A DNA stretch of 64,000 bases from Hymenobacter psychrotolerans DSM 18569 (GCF_900142395.1 NZ_FRAS01000014.1:62001-126000); one strand, 5' to 3'; positions 24,506 to 36,428 are shown, counted from the stretch's first letter. A program made the numbers and translations. The notes: generated by a model from the letters alone, not told the origin.

Positions 24506-25411
24506 ATGGAAGATTTGCTGCTGACTTTGCCCATCATACAGCCCGAACCCGCCGCGCCCGCCAAGGCGCGCAAGCCAGACTGGCTGCGGGTGAAACTGCC
24601 GGTGGGCCCCGAATACGCCGCCGTCCGCCGCCTCGTGGACGAGCATAAGCTGCACACCATTTGTGAAAGCGGCAACTGCCCGAACATGGGCGAGTGCTGG
24701 GGTGCCGGCACCGCTACGTTCATGATTCTGGGCAACATCTGCACCCGTTCCTGCTCGTTCTGCGCTGTGGCTACCGGCCGCCCCACCGAGTATGACCTCG
24801 ACGAGCCCCGCCGCGTGGCCGAAGCCATTCAGCTGATGGGCGTGAAGCACGCCGTGCTCACCTCTGTAAACCGCGACGAGCTGAAGGACCGGGGCGCCAG
24901 CGTGTGGTACGAAACCGTAGTGCAAACCAAGCGCCTCTCGCCCGAAACCACCATCGAAACGCTGATTCCGGATGTGAAAGCCAACTGGGAAGCGCTGGAC
25001 ACCATGATTGCCGGTGGCCAGGAAGTGGTGTCGCACAACATGGAAACCGTGGGCAGCCTCTACCGCCTCGTGCGCCCGCAGGCCAAGTACGACCGTAGCC
25101 TGGAGCAGATCCGGCGCACGAAGCAGGCCGGCAAGCGCACCAAGTCCGGCATCATGCTGGGCCTGGGCGAAACCAAAGAGGAGATGTATCAGGCTATGGA
25201 CGACCTGGTGGCTAACGGCCTCGACATTCTGACACTGGGCCAGTACCTGCAGCCCACCAAGCGCCACGTAGAAGTAGCCGAGTTCATCCACCCCGACCTG
25301 TTTGCGCACTACCGCGAAGAGGGCCTGGCCCGCGGCCTGAAGTACGTAGAAAGTGGCCCGCTGGTGCGCAGCTCCTACCACGCCGAGCGCCACGTAAACG
25401 TCCCGATTTAG
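24506..25411 (+). CDS. lipA: Lipoyl synthase
   Basis: A 301-residue radical-SAM enzyme that inserts two sulphur atoms into protein-bound octanoyl groups to make lipoate. The auxiliary 4Fe-4S cluster is bound by C53, C58 and C64 ([12 protein letters not shown]). The radical-SAM cluster is bound by C79, C83 and C86 (CTRSCSFC). Length and motif order are standard, and the C-terminal RSSYHAE serine ligand motif is present ([11 protein letters not shown]). The product is needed by SucB and the other lipoyl-bearing proteins encoded nearby. LipB is not in the window. Single-gene unit with a strong terminator. Confidence 0.97.
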   Translation: MEDLLLTLPIIQPEPAAPAKARKPDWLRVKLPVGPEYAAVRRLVDEHKLHTICESGNCPNMGECWGAGTATFMILGNICTRSCSFCAVATGRPTEYDLDEPRRVAEAIQLMGVKHAVLTSVNRDELKDRGASVWYETVVQTKRLSPETTIETLIPDVKANWEALDTMIAGGQEVVSHNMETVGSLYRLVRPQAKYDRSLEQIRRTKQAGKRTKSGIMLGLGETKEEMYQAMDDLVANGLDILTLGQYLQPTKRHVEVAEFIHPDLFAHYREEGLARGLKYVESGPLVRSSYHAERHVNVPI

Positions 25412-25432
25412 CAGCGCGGCACATCGAATATC

Positions 25433-25474
25433 CATAAAAAAAGCCCCTTCCGGACGGAAGGGGCTTTTTTTATG
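25433..25474. terminator. Bidirectional terminator
   Basis: CATAAAAAAAGCCCCTTCCG pairs with CGGAAGGGGCTTTTTTTATG around a two-base loop, between convergent genes. Confidence 0.92.
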
Positions 25475-25495
25475 TGCCTTGCGGCCGGACCGCAG

Positions 25496-26101
25496 TTAGC
25501 GGCGCACGTTTTCGGCTTGTGGCGGGAAAGTGCCCAGAATGCTGTTGACGATGCGGTACACCTCGGTTTCCGAAATGGTCTGCTTATCGACTTGGGCCTG
25601 GCCCTGGCCGCGCCACGCCAGTTCCTTCCGATTAGCATCCACGAAGTCGATGATGACGGTACCGGCTTTGTAGTTCGTGATGTAGCCGCTGTTATAGAGC
25701 CCACCATAGCCGTAGCGGTAGCCGTACGGATAGCCATAGGGGCCGTAGCCGCCATAGCTGGCCTGCTGCTTGTCCTCTACCTTGGCCGAGTACGCTACGT
25801 ACAAGTCAGGCGACTTTTCGGTGTAGGTGAGGCCTTTGGCGGTCATCTCGCGCTCTACAGCCGTGCGGATACGCTTGTCCAGGAACGACTGATAGCCCTG
25901 CGCCGGCCCGCCTTCGGTGTCGTTGGGCTGGGTCGGAAACCAGGACCAGGTTTTATAGGTCCGGAAATTAACGGAATGGTCGAAGTCGGAGGTGACGCCG
26001 ACCCGGGAAGAACTGGCGCAGCTGCTCACGCCGAGCAGCAGGGCCGCGCTCAGTGTGAGCAGCGTGGCAGAGCGCCCAAAGAAACGAGTGAAACGAGTCA
26101 T
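25496..26101 (-). CDS. DUF4136-domain lipoprotein
   Basis: A 201-residue lipoprotein (signal and lipobox GVSSC). The DUF4136 core runs from TSDFDHSVNFRTYKTWSWF to the end: AVEREMTAKGLTYTEKSPDL, a Tyr/Gly-rich insert with YGYPYGYRYGYG, and TVIIDFVDANRKELAWRG. DUF4136 proteins are common outer-membrane or periplasmic lipoproteins in Bacteroidota with unknown function. ATG 26101 puts the signal peptide at the N-terminus; the longer reading is unlikely. Confidence 0.88.
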   Translation of the reverse strand: MTRFTRFFGRSATLLTLSAALLLGVSSCASSSRVGVTSDFDHSVNFRTYKTWSWFPTQPNDTEGGPAQGYQSFLDKRIRTAVEREMTAKGLTYTEKSPDLYVAYSAKVEDKQQASYGGYGPYGYPYGYRYGYGGLYNSGYITNYKAGTVIIDFVDANRKELAWRGQGQAQVDKQTISETEVYRIVNSILGTFPPQAENVRR

Positions 26102-26310
26102 AAGTAGAAAACGAAAGGAAGAAATAAGGCATTTGCGAAAGCCAACTGTAAGACTACGCAAAGCATTTTAGTTTGTATTATCTCAACATCGGGCTTTGGG
26201 CCATCGTTCCACCAAATCTAGCCACAGCCATAAGGGGAAAGAAAATTATTCAAGTTGATTTTCAATTGACTTAGGAATATATCTATCTTCCGAGACAATA
26301 ACCCTTTGCT

Positions 26311-26613
26311 ATGAACAGAACTCTACTCTCCCTTTTCAGCCTGATGAGTTTCACCGTTGCCGCGTGTACTACCGCCAAGGATGACACCGGCGGCGCGCGC
26401 GCAGCCCGTACGCCTGTGGCCTACAACACTGTTGTTGAGTGTATTCTCTACGACGGCATGAAAAAAGACTCGCCCCAGATTCTGGCCCTGACCTCCGGCA
26501 CCGAAGTGCAGGTGACGGACACTGTAGACTACTACTTCATGAAAGCCCGCGTGACCAAGGACGGCCAGACCTACGATGGGTATGTGCAGCGCCAGTGCTT
26601 CGGCAGCAACTAA
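26311..26613 (+). CDS. Small lipoprotein, SH3-like
   Basis: A 100-residue protein: MNRTLLSLFSLMSFTVAACT with a lipobox VAAC. The mature 80 residues contain VQVTDTVDYYFMKARVTKDG and a closing YVQRQC, compatible with a small SH3b-like beta barrel. A disulphide between the Cys in VVECIL and QRQC is possible. The upstream gap is AT-rich. Function unknown. Terminated by a clear hairpin. Confidence 0.65.
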   Translation: MNRTLLSLFSLMSFTVAACTTAKDDTGGARAARTPVAYNTVVECILYDGMKKDSPQILALTSGTEVQVTDTVDYYFMKARVTKDGQTYDGYVQRQCFGSN

Positions 26614-26636
26614 TACTCGCAGCCTGCTACTTCACA

Positions 26637-26672
26637 CAAAAGCCCCCGCAACTCTCGCTGCGGGGGCTTTTG
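26637..26672. terminator. Bidirectional terminator
   Basis: CAAAAGCCCCCGCA pairs with TGCGGGGGCTTTTG around an eight-base loop, between convergent genes. Confidence 0.9.
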
Positions 26673-26695
26673 CTTGGAATAAGGGAGCCTGGATG

Positions 26696-29611
<2,916 letters not shown>

Positions 29612-29661
29612 AAAAGCAGGAGTGAAGGTGGCAACAGAGCAGGCCCTTGGCGGAACCCTTA

Positions 29662-29669
29662 CAAAGGTA
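29662..29669 (-). promoter_or_regulatory. -7 promoter element (TACCTTTG) for gcvP
   Basis: On the minus strand a perfect TAnnTTTG lies about 50 bases before the gcvP ATG. No clear -33 TTG at standard spacing. No glycine-riboswitch-like leader was seen in the short 5' region. Confidence 0.4.
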
Positions 29670-29814
29670 GCGCGAAATGGCTTCATGCTTAAGCCTGCAA
29701 ACTGTCAAAAGTTTAGCGTGGTTCCGGCGTGGCGGGGCCGGCAAGCCGGGAAGGCTGCCAGCTTAATTATTTTGCTCAGCTTTAAGGCCGAATTCCATCC
29801 AACTCCGTCCCTGC

Positions 29815-31029
29815 ATGCGTCCTATTACCATTGGCCTGATTCGCGAAGGCAAAACTCCCCCCGATAAACGCGTCCCGCTCACCCCCAAAAAGTGCGCCGA
29901 AGCCGAGGCCCGCTTCCCCGGCCTGAAAATAGTAGCGCAGGAAAGCCCCATCCGCTGCTTCTCCGACCAGGAATACCGCGACCTGGGCCTGGAAGTGCGC
30001 CCCGATGTGGCCGACTGCGACATTCTGATGGGCGTGAAGGAAGTGCCCGTCGCACAGCTGATTGCCAACAAAACCTACCTGTTTTTCTCGCATACCGTGA
30101 AAAAACAGCCCGCCAACCGGGAGCTGCTGCGGCAGGTGCTGCAGAAGAATATCACGCTCATCGACTACGAGATGCTCACCAACGAAAACGGGGAGCGGAT
30201 TGTGGCTTTCGGGCGCTGGGCCGGTATTGTGGGCGCCTACAACGGCCTGCTGACGTACGGCCGCAAGCACCGCCTTTTCGAGCTGAAGCCCGCCTACCAG
30301 TGCGTGGACATGGAGGATATGCAGGAAGAGTTTTTCAAGGTAAAGAAGCTGCCGCCCATCAAAATTGCGGTTACGGGCTCGGGCCGCGTGGCGCAGGGCG
30401 CCGTGGAGGTGCTCGACCTGATGGGCATCCGGCGCGTGAGCGTGTACGACTACCTGTACCTGGACTTCAACGAGCCGGTGTACGCGCAGCTGCGCAGCTC
30501 CGACTACAACCGCCGCCGCGACGGCCGCGTGTGGGATACGCCCGATTTTCACCGCAATCCGCAGGAGTATGAGTCTACGTTCGGCAATTTCCTGCCCGTA
30601 ACCAACCTGCTGATTGCCTGCGCTTACTGGCACCCGTCTGCGCCGCGCCTGTTCACGGAAGAAGACACCTGCCGGGCCCACTTTCGCATCGATACCATTG
30701 CCGACGTTACCTGCGACGTGGACGGCTCTATCCCGACTACCAAGCGCAGCAGCAGTATTGCGGAGCCGGCCTTCGACTACAATTGCCAGACGGGCGAGCT
30801 GGAGCCGGCCTACTCGCGCCCCGGCAACATCACCGTCATGGCCGTAGACAACCTGCCCTGTGAGCTGCCGCGCAATGCCAGCCGGGACTTCGGGCGGCAG
30901 CTCATCGACAATGTGCTGCCGCACCTGGTGCACGAGGGCAGCGACGAGGTGATAGAGCGCGCCACCATTGCCCGCAACGGCCAGCTCACCGCCCGGTACC
31001 AGTATCTGGCCGATTACGTAGCCGACTGA
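29815..31029 (+). CDS. Saccharopine dehydrogenase-like NAD(P)-dependent oxidoreductase
   Basis: A 404-residue cytoplasmic protein of the AlaDh/PNT-like group. The N-terminal part starts ITIGLIREGKTPPDKRVPLTP, the signature arginine/lysine loop of the alanine-dehydrogenase/saccharopine-dehydrogenase fold. The Rossmann motif is VTGSGRVAQGA at 187-196. Later landmarks are DVTCDVDGSIPTTKRSSSI and VMAVDNLPCELPRNAS. These fit lysine-forming saccharopine dehydrogenases and their paralogues. The real substrate is uncertain, as lysine is normally made by the diaminopimelate route in this phylum. Divergent from gcvP. Confidence 0.82.
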   Translation: MRPITIGLIREGKTPPDKRVPLTPKKCAEAEARFPGLKIVAQESPIRCFSDQEYRDLGLEVRPDVADCDILMGVKEVPVAQLIANKTYLFFSHTVKKQPANRELLRQVLQKNITLIDYEMLTNENGERIVAFGRWAGIVGAYNGLLTYGRKHRLFELKPAYQCVDMEDMQEEFFKVKKLPPIKIAVTGSGRVAQGAVEVLDLMGIRRVSVYDYLYLDFNEPVYAQLRSSDYNRRRDGRVWDTPDFHRNPQEYESTFGNFLPVTNLLIACAYWHPSAPRLFTEEDTCRAHFRIDTIADVTCDVDGSIPTTKRSSSIAEPAFDYNCQTGELEPAYSRPGNITVMAVDNLPCELPRNASRDFGRQLIDNVLPHLVHEGSDEVIERATIARNGQLTARYQYLADYVAD

Positions 31030-31058
31030 TCCGGCATTGCTATTGGCTCACTGCATGT

Positions 31059-31102
31059 AAAAACCCGTTAGCCGGCTCCTGGAGCCGGATAACGGGTTTT
31101 TT
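31059..31102. terminator. Bidirectional terminator
   Basis: AAAACCCGTTAGCCGGCTCC pairs with GGAGCCGGATAACGGGTTTT with one mismatch and then further T residues; between convergent genes. Confidence 0.9.
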
Positions 31103-31127
31103 AAGGTATGCGGACGTTGGGGGCTTC

Positions 31128-31955
31128 TCAGATACGGAGCACGGGGTAGCGCGCCTGCACCAGCATATAGAGCCCGTAGGCCATCAGGCCCAGAGCCACG
31201 ATACCCAGCACGGCGGGGCCCATGCTGGCCAGTAGGTCGAAGGCCTCGTCGGTGGTGCCGACTTCGGAAGCGCGTGACTGGCGGCCCGCCTGCACAAAGA
31301 AGTAGCCAATGATGCCCATGACGATGCCACGGGCCGTGTAGCCAACCTGGCCGGTGCGGTACACAATGTTCTGCTGACTGGCTGGCAGGCCGCTGGCGTT
31401 TACGTGCTTATGGAATTTGCCGGAATACGCCCGATAGATCTGGTAGATGCCGCCCCCGATGATGAACACGCCCACAATCATGATAATCCATTCGCCACCG
31501 GGCCAGCCCAATACTTTAGCCGTAAGCGTCTGCTGCCCGTTGGAGCCGCCATCTGCCGAGCCGCTCCAGGCCAGCTGGGCCGCAAACCAGGCCAGGCTGG
31601 CATACAGCAAGCCGCTGCCGGCATAGCCTAAGCGGCGGCCCAGGCCTTTGGCGTCGGAGCCTTTGTCTTCAGTATCTACTACCGCCTGCGTAAAACGCCA
31701 GACAATGTAGCCCAGCAGCCCGAAGGCAATCAGCCCGAGCAGCACAGAGCCGCCGGGTAGGCCCTGCAACGTCTGTACGGCCTGCTTTTTGTCGGCCGTT
31801 TGCCCACCTTGCTGGCCGGTGGCTGCCAGCAGGGCCAGCAGGCCCAGCAATACGTATACTACGCCTTTGGCGGCAAATCCGAAGCGGGCCAGCGTTCTGA
31901 TGCCGGAGGAGGGGGAGGAGGGAAGTGCTGAAATCAGGTTGTTGGTTGCGGACAT
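31128..31955 (-). CDS. DUF1206 membrane protein
   Basis: A 275-residue inner-membrane protein made of three similar two-helix units, the DUF1206 pattern. Each unit starts with a small-residue rich turn such as ARFGFAAKGVVYVLLGLLAL (first), GRRLGYAGSGLLYASLAWFA (second) and RTGQVGYTARGIVMGIIGYF (third). The AKGVVY/ARGIVM motif is the family hallmark. The role is unknown. Start at ATG 31955. The gene precedes the divergent stretch toward the DprA-like gene on the same strand. Confidence 0.88.
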   Translation of the reverse strand: MSATNNLISALPSSPSSGIRTLARFGFAAKGVVYVLLGLLALLAATGQQGGQTADKKQAVQTLQGLPGGSVLLGLIAFGLLGYIVWRFTQAVVDTEDKGSDAKGLGRRLGYAGSGLLYASLAWFAAQLAWSGSADGGSNGQQTLTAKVLGWPGGEWIIMIVGVFIIGGGIYQIYRAYSGKFHKHVNASGLPASQQNIVYRTGQVGYTARGIVMGIIGYFFVQAGRQSRASEVGTTDEAFDLLASMGPAVLGIVALGLMAYGLYMLVQARYPVLRI

Positions 31956-32024
31956 GGCGTAGAGCGTGCAGTGAACTACTGGGCGTCTACGCAAAAACCG
32001 GCGCCGTGGCTGCCATACCGCCCC

Positions 32025-32609
32025 TTAGTGCCGCGCCGAAGGCGGCCTGCCCTGGCGGCCCAGCATGCCCATTGGCACCCAGGGGTGGGCTCCGCGTTTC
32101 AGCAGCAGGCGGTTCTGGGGAATGTTGAGCGTGTAAACCGGCTTGCCTTTCGCAATAGGATGAGCCAGCAGCGCGTCCAGGTTGCCGCCTGGCTGCAGAT
32201 AAGGAATAAAAAACTCATCGGCGAGGTCGGCGATGAGCAGGTTGCGGATGTCGGCAGTTTCGGCGGTAATGGTGCGCACCGCCGCTTCAAACGGCGACAG
32301 AAACAGCAGGCTCCCGGCCGTAATTTCCGGTCCGTATTCCAGGCGCACGTTGGTTTGCAGGCCGCGGCCCAGCACGTAGATGATGGGCTGCCGGCTGCCC
32401 TGCAGCAGATAGCGGAAGATGCTTTGCTCCAGCCGCGAGTGAAAGCCCGACATAATGCAGCGCTGCATATAGCGCTGCTCCAGCGCCCACAGGCAGGCCA
32501 GCCGCTCAACTTCTGGTGGGGACTCCCGCGAGCAGAAAAAAGCAGTTTTGCGCTGCTGCAGCAAGCTCAGGTTGCCTAATGAGCGAAGTTCCTCCGGTGC
32601 AATTCGCAT
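32025..32609 (-). CDS. DprA/SLOG-like Rossmann-fold protein
   Basis: A 194-residue protein without signal peptide. KTAFFCSRESPPEVERLACL and MSGFHSRLEQSIFRYLLQGS match the stand-alone DprA-like (DNA-processing, SLOG superfamily) domain. IIYVLGRGLQTN and LLFLSPFEA complete the Rossmann core; RNLLIADLADEFFIPYLQPG is the conserved end. The GSR-type nucleotide-binding segment is changed to CSR here. A full DprA with its extra domains would be longer. A nucleotide- or DNA-related function is plausible but unproven. Confidence 0.7.
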   Translation of the reverse strand: MRIAPEELRSLGNLSLLQQRKTAFFCSRESPPEVERLACLWALEQRYMQRCIMSGFHSRLEQSIFRYLLQGSRQPIIYVLGRGLQTNVRLEYGPEITAGSLLFLSPFEAAVRTITAETADIRNLLIADLADEFFIPYLQPGGNLDALLAHPIAKGKPVYTLNIPQNRLLLKRGAHPWVPMGMLGRQGRPPSARH

Positions 32610-32701
32610 AAGATCAAGCAAGGCATTGCGCCTTTTTGAAAGATAGTAAATTTGTTTTAATTAATATAAATATTCTTAACGCGGCAGATTTTGGAAAAAG
32701 C

Positions 32702-32737
32702 AAAAGCGCCCCAGCTATAGCTAGCCGGGACGCTTTG
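32702..32737 (-). terminator. Terminator of the CsbD-family gene
   Basis: On the minus strand AAAGCGTCCCGGCT pairs with AGCTGGGGCGCTTT (two mismatches), followed by T residues. Confidence 0.7.
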
Positions 32738-32758
32738 CCTATAGGAGCCAACGGACTG

Positions 32759-32977
32759 CTAGAAAGTGCGTTGGAACCAGTTTTTGATGTCGTCAATGGT
32801 TTCGCCGGTTTTGTGCTGCAGGCGGCCGAACCACTCATCCTGTTTGCCTTCTTCGTAGTGCAGGTCGTCGTCGGTCAGGTTGCCCCATTTCTGCTTGGCC
32901 TGGCCCTTGATTTCGTTCCAGTTGCCGCGGGCCCGCAGTTCCGTGCTGTCGTTGATGCCGTTGTTATTAGCGTCCAT
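32759..32977 (-). CDS. CsbD-family stress protein
   Basis: A 72-residue hydrophilic protein. ELRARGNWNEIKGQAKQKWG and LTDDDLHYEEGKQDEWFGRL are the CsbD signature (WNEIKGxxKxxWGxLTDDDL). The C-terminal GETIDDIKNWFQRTF is helical. CsbD proteins are general-stress proteins of unknown mechanism. The first residues, MDANNNGINDSTELRARG, extend the family start. The gene has its own terminator. Confidence 0.9.
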   Translation of the reverse strand: MDANNNGINDSTELRARGNWNEIKGQAKQKWGNLTDDDLHYEEGKQDEWFGRLQHKTGETIDDIKNWFQRTF

Positions 32978-33197
32978 GTTGGTAGTACGTTAAGTGAGGA
33001 ATGATGGGAAACTATACGCCCGATTATAGCTGAGGTTCAGGGAAGCCCGAATTTTGCGCCCTGCCGTTTCGGCCTTTCCGCTAACCCCGCCGGAATAGTT
33101 GGTTGCTGCGGCAAAACATGCGTCCTTTAAGTGAGAAAATGCAGGCTGCCAGCGGCCTGCTGCTTATACCGCCTATTGCTGTTGCCTTATTCCCGTC

Positions 33198-34763
33198 ATG
33201 GACGACCTGCGTACTACCCTGGCCACTTTCTCTCCCGACGACCGGAAGGAGTTTGTTCAATTCATTCAGCGCCAGAAGCGGAAAACCAAAGGCCGGATGG
33301 ATGTGCAGCTGTGCGAGCTGCTGCTGCACACCCGCGAATACACGACGCCGCAGCTGCTCCGCAAGCTCTATCCTGAAGAGCCCAACCCAGTGGCGTACTA
33401 TGCGCTGCGTAAGCGGCTGCTGCGCCACATCACCGACTACCTGCTCCTGCGCCAGCACCAGCAGGACCCTACGGCCGCTTCTTCGGTGCGTGGGCTGCTC
33501 ACGCTGGCGCAGTATCTGTTTGAGGCCGGCGTGCCCCGGCTGGCCTGGTCGATGCTGCACAAAGCAGAAAAGCTCGCCCGCAACAACGAGCAGTATGAGC
33601 TGTTGAACACGGTCTATAACCTGCAGATTGCGCAGGCCGGCAGCGAATATGCCGACGAGCTGGAAGACATAATCCGGCGGCGCCACCTCAACAAGAAAGC
33701 CGCCGATGAAGAGGAACGGGCCGGTATTGCCGACAGCCTGATCCGGCAGCGGCTGCGGCAGGCCCGCGTGAAAGGGCGCGCCGGCGAGGCCTTCGATGGG
33801 ATTTTGCAGGAAGTGCTGCGCGAATACGACCTGCAGGAGGCTTTTGCCCGCCGGCCTTCGGTGCTCTACCGCCTCATGTCCATTGCCCGCAGCGCCATGC
33901 TCGTGCGCCGCGACTTCGTGTCGTTTGCGCCGTTTGTGCAGCGCTGCTACCACCTTATGGAGAAGCGCCACGGCTTTCTGCCGGCTCACCGCTACTATCA
34001 GCTGGGCCTGCTGTACATGGTGGCGCACGCGCAGTATCGCACGCGCCGCTTCCAGGAGTCGGTGCAGTATCTGGGGCAGCTGCGGGCGCTGCTGGCCGAA
34101 ACCTCTGCGCAGGGCTACCACAACGAATGGCTGCCGCGCTATACCTTTCTGCTGGCCGCCAACTATGCCTTTCTGCGCCGCAACTCGGAAAGCATTCAGC
34201 TGCTGGAGCAGGTGCTGCAGCAAAGCAGCGCCGTGCTTTCCACCCGCGACCAACTGACGGCGCGCCTGGGCCTGGCCTTCCACTATTTTGCCGAGGGGCA
34301 GTTTGCCAAAACCAATCAGACGCTCATCAGCATCGGCCGCTCCGACCACTGGTGCGAGCAGGAAATGGGCCTGGAGTGGATGCTGAACAAGAATATGGGC
34401 GAAATGCTGGTGCAGTTCGAGCTGGGCAACCCCGACCTGGCCCTCAACCGGCTGCGCGCCATCGAGCGGGTGCTACGGGAGCGGTTTCCGGCGGAGGACG
34501 GGGGCTACGCGGCCATTCTCGGCTACCTCAGCCTGGTGCGCGAGATAATGGAAGATCCGGCGGCGGCCCGGAGCCCGGAATTTGCGAAGCGCCTGAGCCA
34601 GCTGCCGGCCTTTGCGCCGCTGGAGCAGGAAGACCTGCAGGCGCTGAGCTTCTATGGCTGGGTCCACGCCCGCACGAAAGGCCGGCCCTACTACGAAGTG
34701 CTGCTGGAGCTGGCGGGCGGTGCGCCTCCGGCCGGGGCGCTCAACTTTTCCGGCACTGCCTGA
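33198..34763 (+). CDS. Unknown helical-repeat protein
   Basis: A 521-residue cytoplasmic protein. Residues 1-90 (TLATFSPDDRKEFVQFIQRQ, RKLYPEEPNPVAYYALRKRL) look like a specialised N-terminal domain. Residues about 100-500 are successive amphipathic helices reminiscent of TPR/SEL1-type repeats (LLTLAQYLFEAGVPRLAWSM, RFQESVQYLGQLRALLAETS, NSESIQLLEQVLQQSSAVLS). No catalytic motif and no signal peptide. It may be a scaffolding protein. It is followed after 40 bases by a small orphan gene, suggesting a two-gene operon. Similar-looking proteins are common in Bacteroidota, without known role. Confidence 0.75.
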   Translation: MDDLRTTLATFSPDDRKEFVQFIQRQKRKTKGRMDVQLCELLLHTREYTTPQLLRKLYPEEPNPVAYYALRKRLLRHITDYLLLRQHQQDPTAASSVRGLLTLAQYLFEAGVPRLAWSMLHKAEKLARNNEQYELLNTVYNLQIAQAGSEYADELEDIIRRRHLNKKAADEEERAGIADSLIRQRLRQARVKGRAGEAFDGILQEVLREYDLQEAFARRPSVLYRLMSIARSAMLVRRDFVSFAPFVQRCYHLMEKRHGFLPAHRYYQLGLLYMVAHAQYRTRRFQESVQYLGQLRALLAETSAQGYHNEWLPRYTFLLAANYAFLRRNSESIQLLEQVLQQSSAVLSTRDQLTARLGLAFHYFAEGQFAKTNQTLISIGRSDHWCEQEMGLEWMLNKNMGEMLVQFELGNPDLALNRLRAIERVLRERFPAEDGGYAAILGYLSLVREIMEDPAAARSPEFAKRLSQLPAFAPLEQEDLQALSFYGWVHARTKGRPYYEVLLELAGGAPPAGALNFSGTA

Positions 34764-34803
34764 GTATAGAGAAGCACCTTCTTTCGCTTACAACTCTTGC
34801 TCT

Positions 34804-35205
34804 ATGGATTCCACGGCCTCCACTCCCCAGACCCCCCCAACCCCCACCGTTCCGCTCAGCGTAACCGACCAGCAGAATACGGCGCTGCTCGAAGATACGC
34901 TCACGCTGCTCAACGCCGGCATTCCCGATAGTCCTGATGGCCACGGCCTGAACGAAATTGAGCGGTGGCAGGAAGTGCTGCGTGCTACCGAGCGTACCGG
35001 CCTGGCCAAAATCATTCAGGAGCTGAATACGCTGCAGGAGCAGCTTACGGCCTCCGATACCAAGCCCCATGCCCTGGCCGAAACCCTGGCCACCCTGGGA
35101 GCCGAAACCACCAAAGTAGCCGACGAAGTCAGCGACGATTACTCGGGGCCGCTCACCCAACTCGGGAAGCTGCTCATCAAAATGGGGTCTTCTCTGTCGC
35201 GCTAG
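34804..35205 (+). CDS. Small helical orphan protein
   Basis: A 133-residue soluble protein with a Pro/Thr-rich start, then helices (NTALLEDTLTLLNAGIPDSP, NEIERWQEVLRATERTGLAK, LAETLATLGAETTKVADEVS) and a final GKLLIKMGSSLSR. Forty bases separate it from the helical-repeat gene. Family not recognised. A long hairpin terminator follows. Codon usage and in-frame signal-free architecture support a real gene. Confidence 0.65.
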   Translation: MDSTASTPQTPPTPTVPLSVTDQQNTALLEDTLTLLNAGIPDSPDGHGLNEIERWQEVLRATERTGLAKIIQELNTLQEQLTASDTKPHALAETLATLGAETTKVADEVSDDYSGPLTQLGKLLIKMGSSLSR

Positions 35206-35218
35206 CCGCGCCCGAACG

Positions 35219-35278
35219 CAACACAGCCGCCCCCGGCAACTGGTCATTTCTGACCGGCTGCCGGGGGCGGCTGTGTTG
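35219..35278 (+). terminator. Long-armed terminator hairpin
   Basis: CAACACAGCCGCCCCCGGCA pairs with TGCCGGGGGCGGCTGTGTTG, with an inner GGTCA/TGACC extension. It lacks a T-run, so termination is inferred from position and stem strength. Confidence 0.6.
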
Positions 35279-35349
35279 TAAGAGGTTGATGGAAAGAAGT
35301 ATACTGGCAAGTCAGCACGGGCGCTGCGGAAACCTGCAAAACTGCGGGT

Positions 35350-35357
35350 TACTTTTG
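35350..35357 (+). promoter_or_regulatory. -7 promoter element (TACTTTTG)
   Basis: A perfect TAnnTTTG match 24 bases before the ATG of the next gene; -33 element not evident. Confidence 0.4.
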
Positions 35358-35381
35358 CACTTCTTCGCGGTTTGCCTAGCT

Positions 35382-36401
35382 ATGTCAGATTTCTCTTCTT
35401 CCTCCGTGCCCGACCTCACCCTCTACGACCCGTTTGGCGGCATGCGCTTCGGGCCGCAGCATTGCTTTCTGTGCGGCACGTCCATCACGCCTCACCTCGA
35501 TTCGGTGCCCGTATTCGCGGACTGGCTGATGACGCGCTACCACCTGCACGAGCGGCAGATAAAGCTGCTCGATATGAGCATCGTGGCGTATAAGGATCTG
35601 CGCATTGCCTGCTGCTCTACCTGCCGCAGTCAGCACGTAGAGCCGCTCGAGAAGCAGGTAGCAGCCACCGCCGCACAAGGGCTGGCCGGCTGGCGCACAC
35701 TCGATGAGAAAACGCTGTTTCTGTGGCTGGGCAAGATGTTCTACGGCGTACTCGTCACGGAGCTGCTCAACGAACTGAACCCGCTGGCGCGGCCTCAGTA
35801 TCCGCTGGCCGAAAATGCCCAGATGCTCCGCCGCTTTCAGGCGTTCTTCCAGACCTTCCAGGCTTTGCGGGTGCCTATCGAGTTCGACGATTTTGTGCCG
35901 GCCTCGGTGTTTGTGCTGGAAGCTGCCCCGGCGCAGGACGATATTGCCTTCGAATACGACGACGACCTGACCACCCTCGTGTTCAGCATCAAGCTAAACG
36001 AAACCGTGCTGACTACCTGCCTGGTAGATAATGGCATTATCCGGCAGGCGATGCGCCGCGTGTATGAGGATGCCCAGCGCCCCCTGCATCCGGCGCAGAT
36101 TGCCGAATTCAAGGCGCGGGTGTACTACGCTGCGTATTTGCTGAACGTGGTGCCCGACTATTACGCGCGCACCGTTCATCCCGGCGACGACCATCTGGTC
36201 TACGACTCGGTTATCGATGACGTAACCGGCGACATTTTCAATCCATGGGAAAACAGCGCCTACGGCCAATCGTTGCTGGAAATGTGGAAGCGTTGGCAGA
36301 TTCCGACCGAGGAAATCATGCGCGACCCGCAGCAGCCACTCAGCCTGCTCTACGATGCAGAAGGGCAGCCCCAGGAGCTGGAGCACTATCCGGCGGAATA
36401 A
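35382..36401 (+). CDS. Unknown protein with Cys-rich N-terminus
   Basis: A 339-residue cytoplasmic protein. Near the start, FGPQHCFLCGTSITPH and, at about 80, CCSTCRSQHVE look like zinc-binding CxxC knuckles. The rest is a mixed alpha/beta chain with DDFVPASVFVLEAAP and FDYDDDLTTLVFSI-like strands (EYDDDLTTLVFSIKLNET). It ends EELEHYPAE-like (QELEHYPAE). No family is recognised with confidence, although I recall such CxxC-start proteins in Cytophagales. The upstream -7 box sets the start. Confidence 0.62.
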   Translation: MSDFSSSSVPDLTLYDPFGGMRFGPQHCFLCGTSITPHLDSVPVFADWLMTRYHLHERQIKLLDMSIVAYKDLRIACCSTCRSQHVEPLEKQVAATAAQGLAGWRTLDEKTLFLWLGKMFYGVLVTELLNELNPLARPQYPLAENAQMLRRFQAFFQTFQALRVPIEFDDFVPASVFVLEAAPAQDDIAFEYDDDLTTLVFSIKLNETVLTTCLVDNGIIRQAMRRVYEDAQRPLHPAQIAEFKARVYYAAYLLNVVPDYYARTVHPGDDHLVYDSVIDDVTGDIFNPWENSAYGQSLLEMWKRWQIPTEEIMRDPQQPLSLLYDAEGQPQELEHYPAE

Positions 36402-36428
36402 GCGAAAGGGGGAAGCAGATAGGCGGGC

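Noticed and set aside
29612..29815. A glycine riboswitch before gcvP
   Set aside because: The region between the -7 box and the ATG is only about 50 bases, too short for a riboswitch, and no tandem aptamer pattern was seen.
33081..34349. A long frame antisense to the helical-repeat gene
   Set aside because: No domain and no start signal; the plus-strand gene has regular amphipathic helices.
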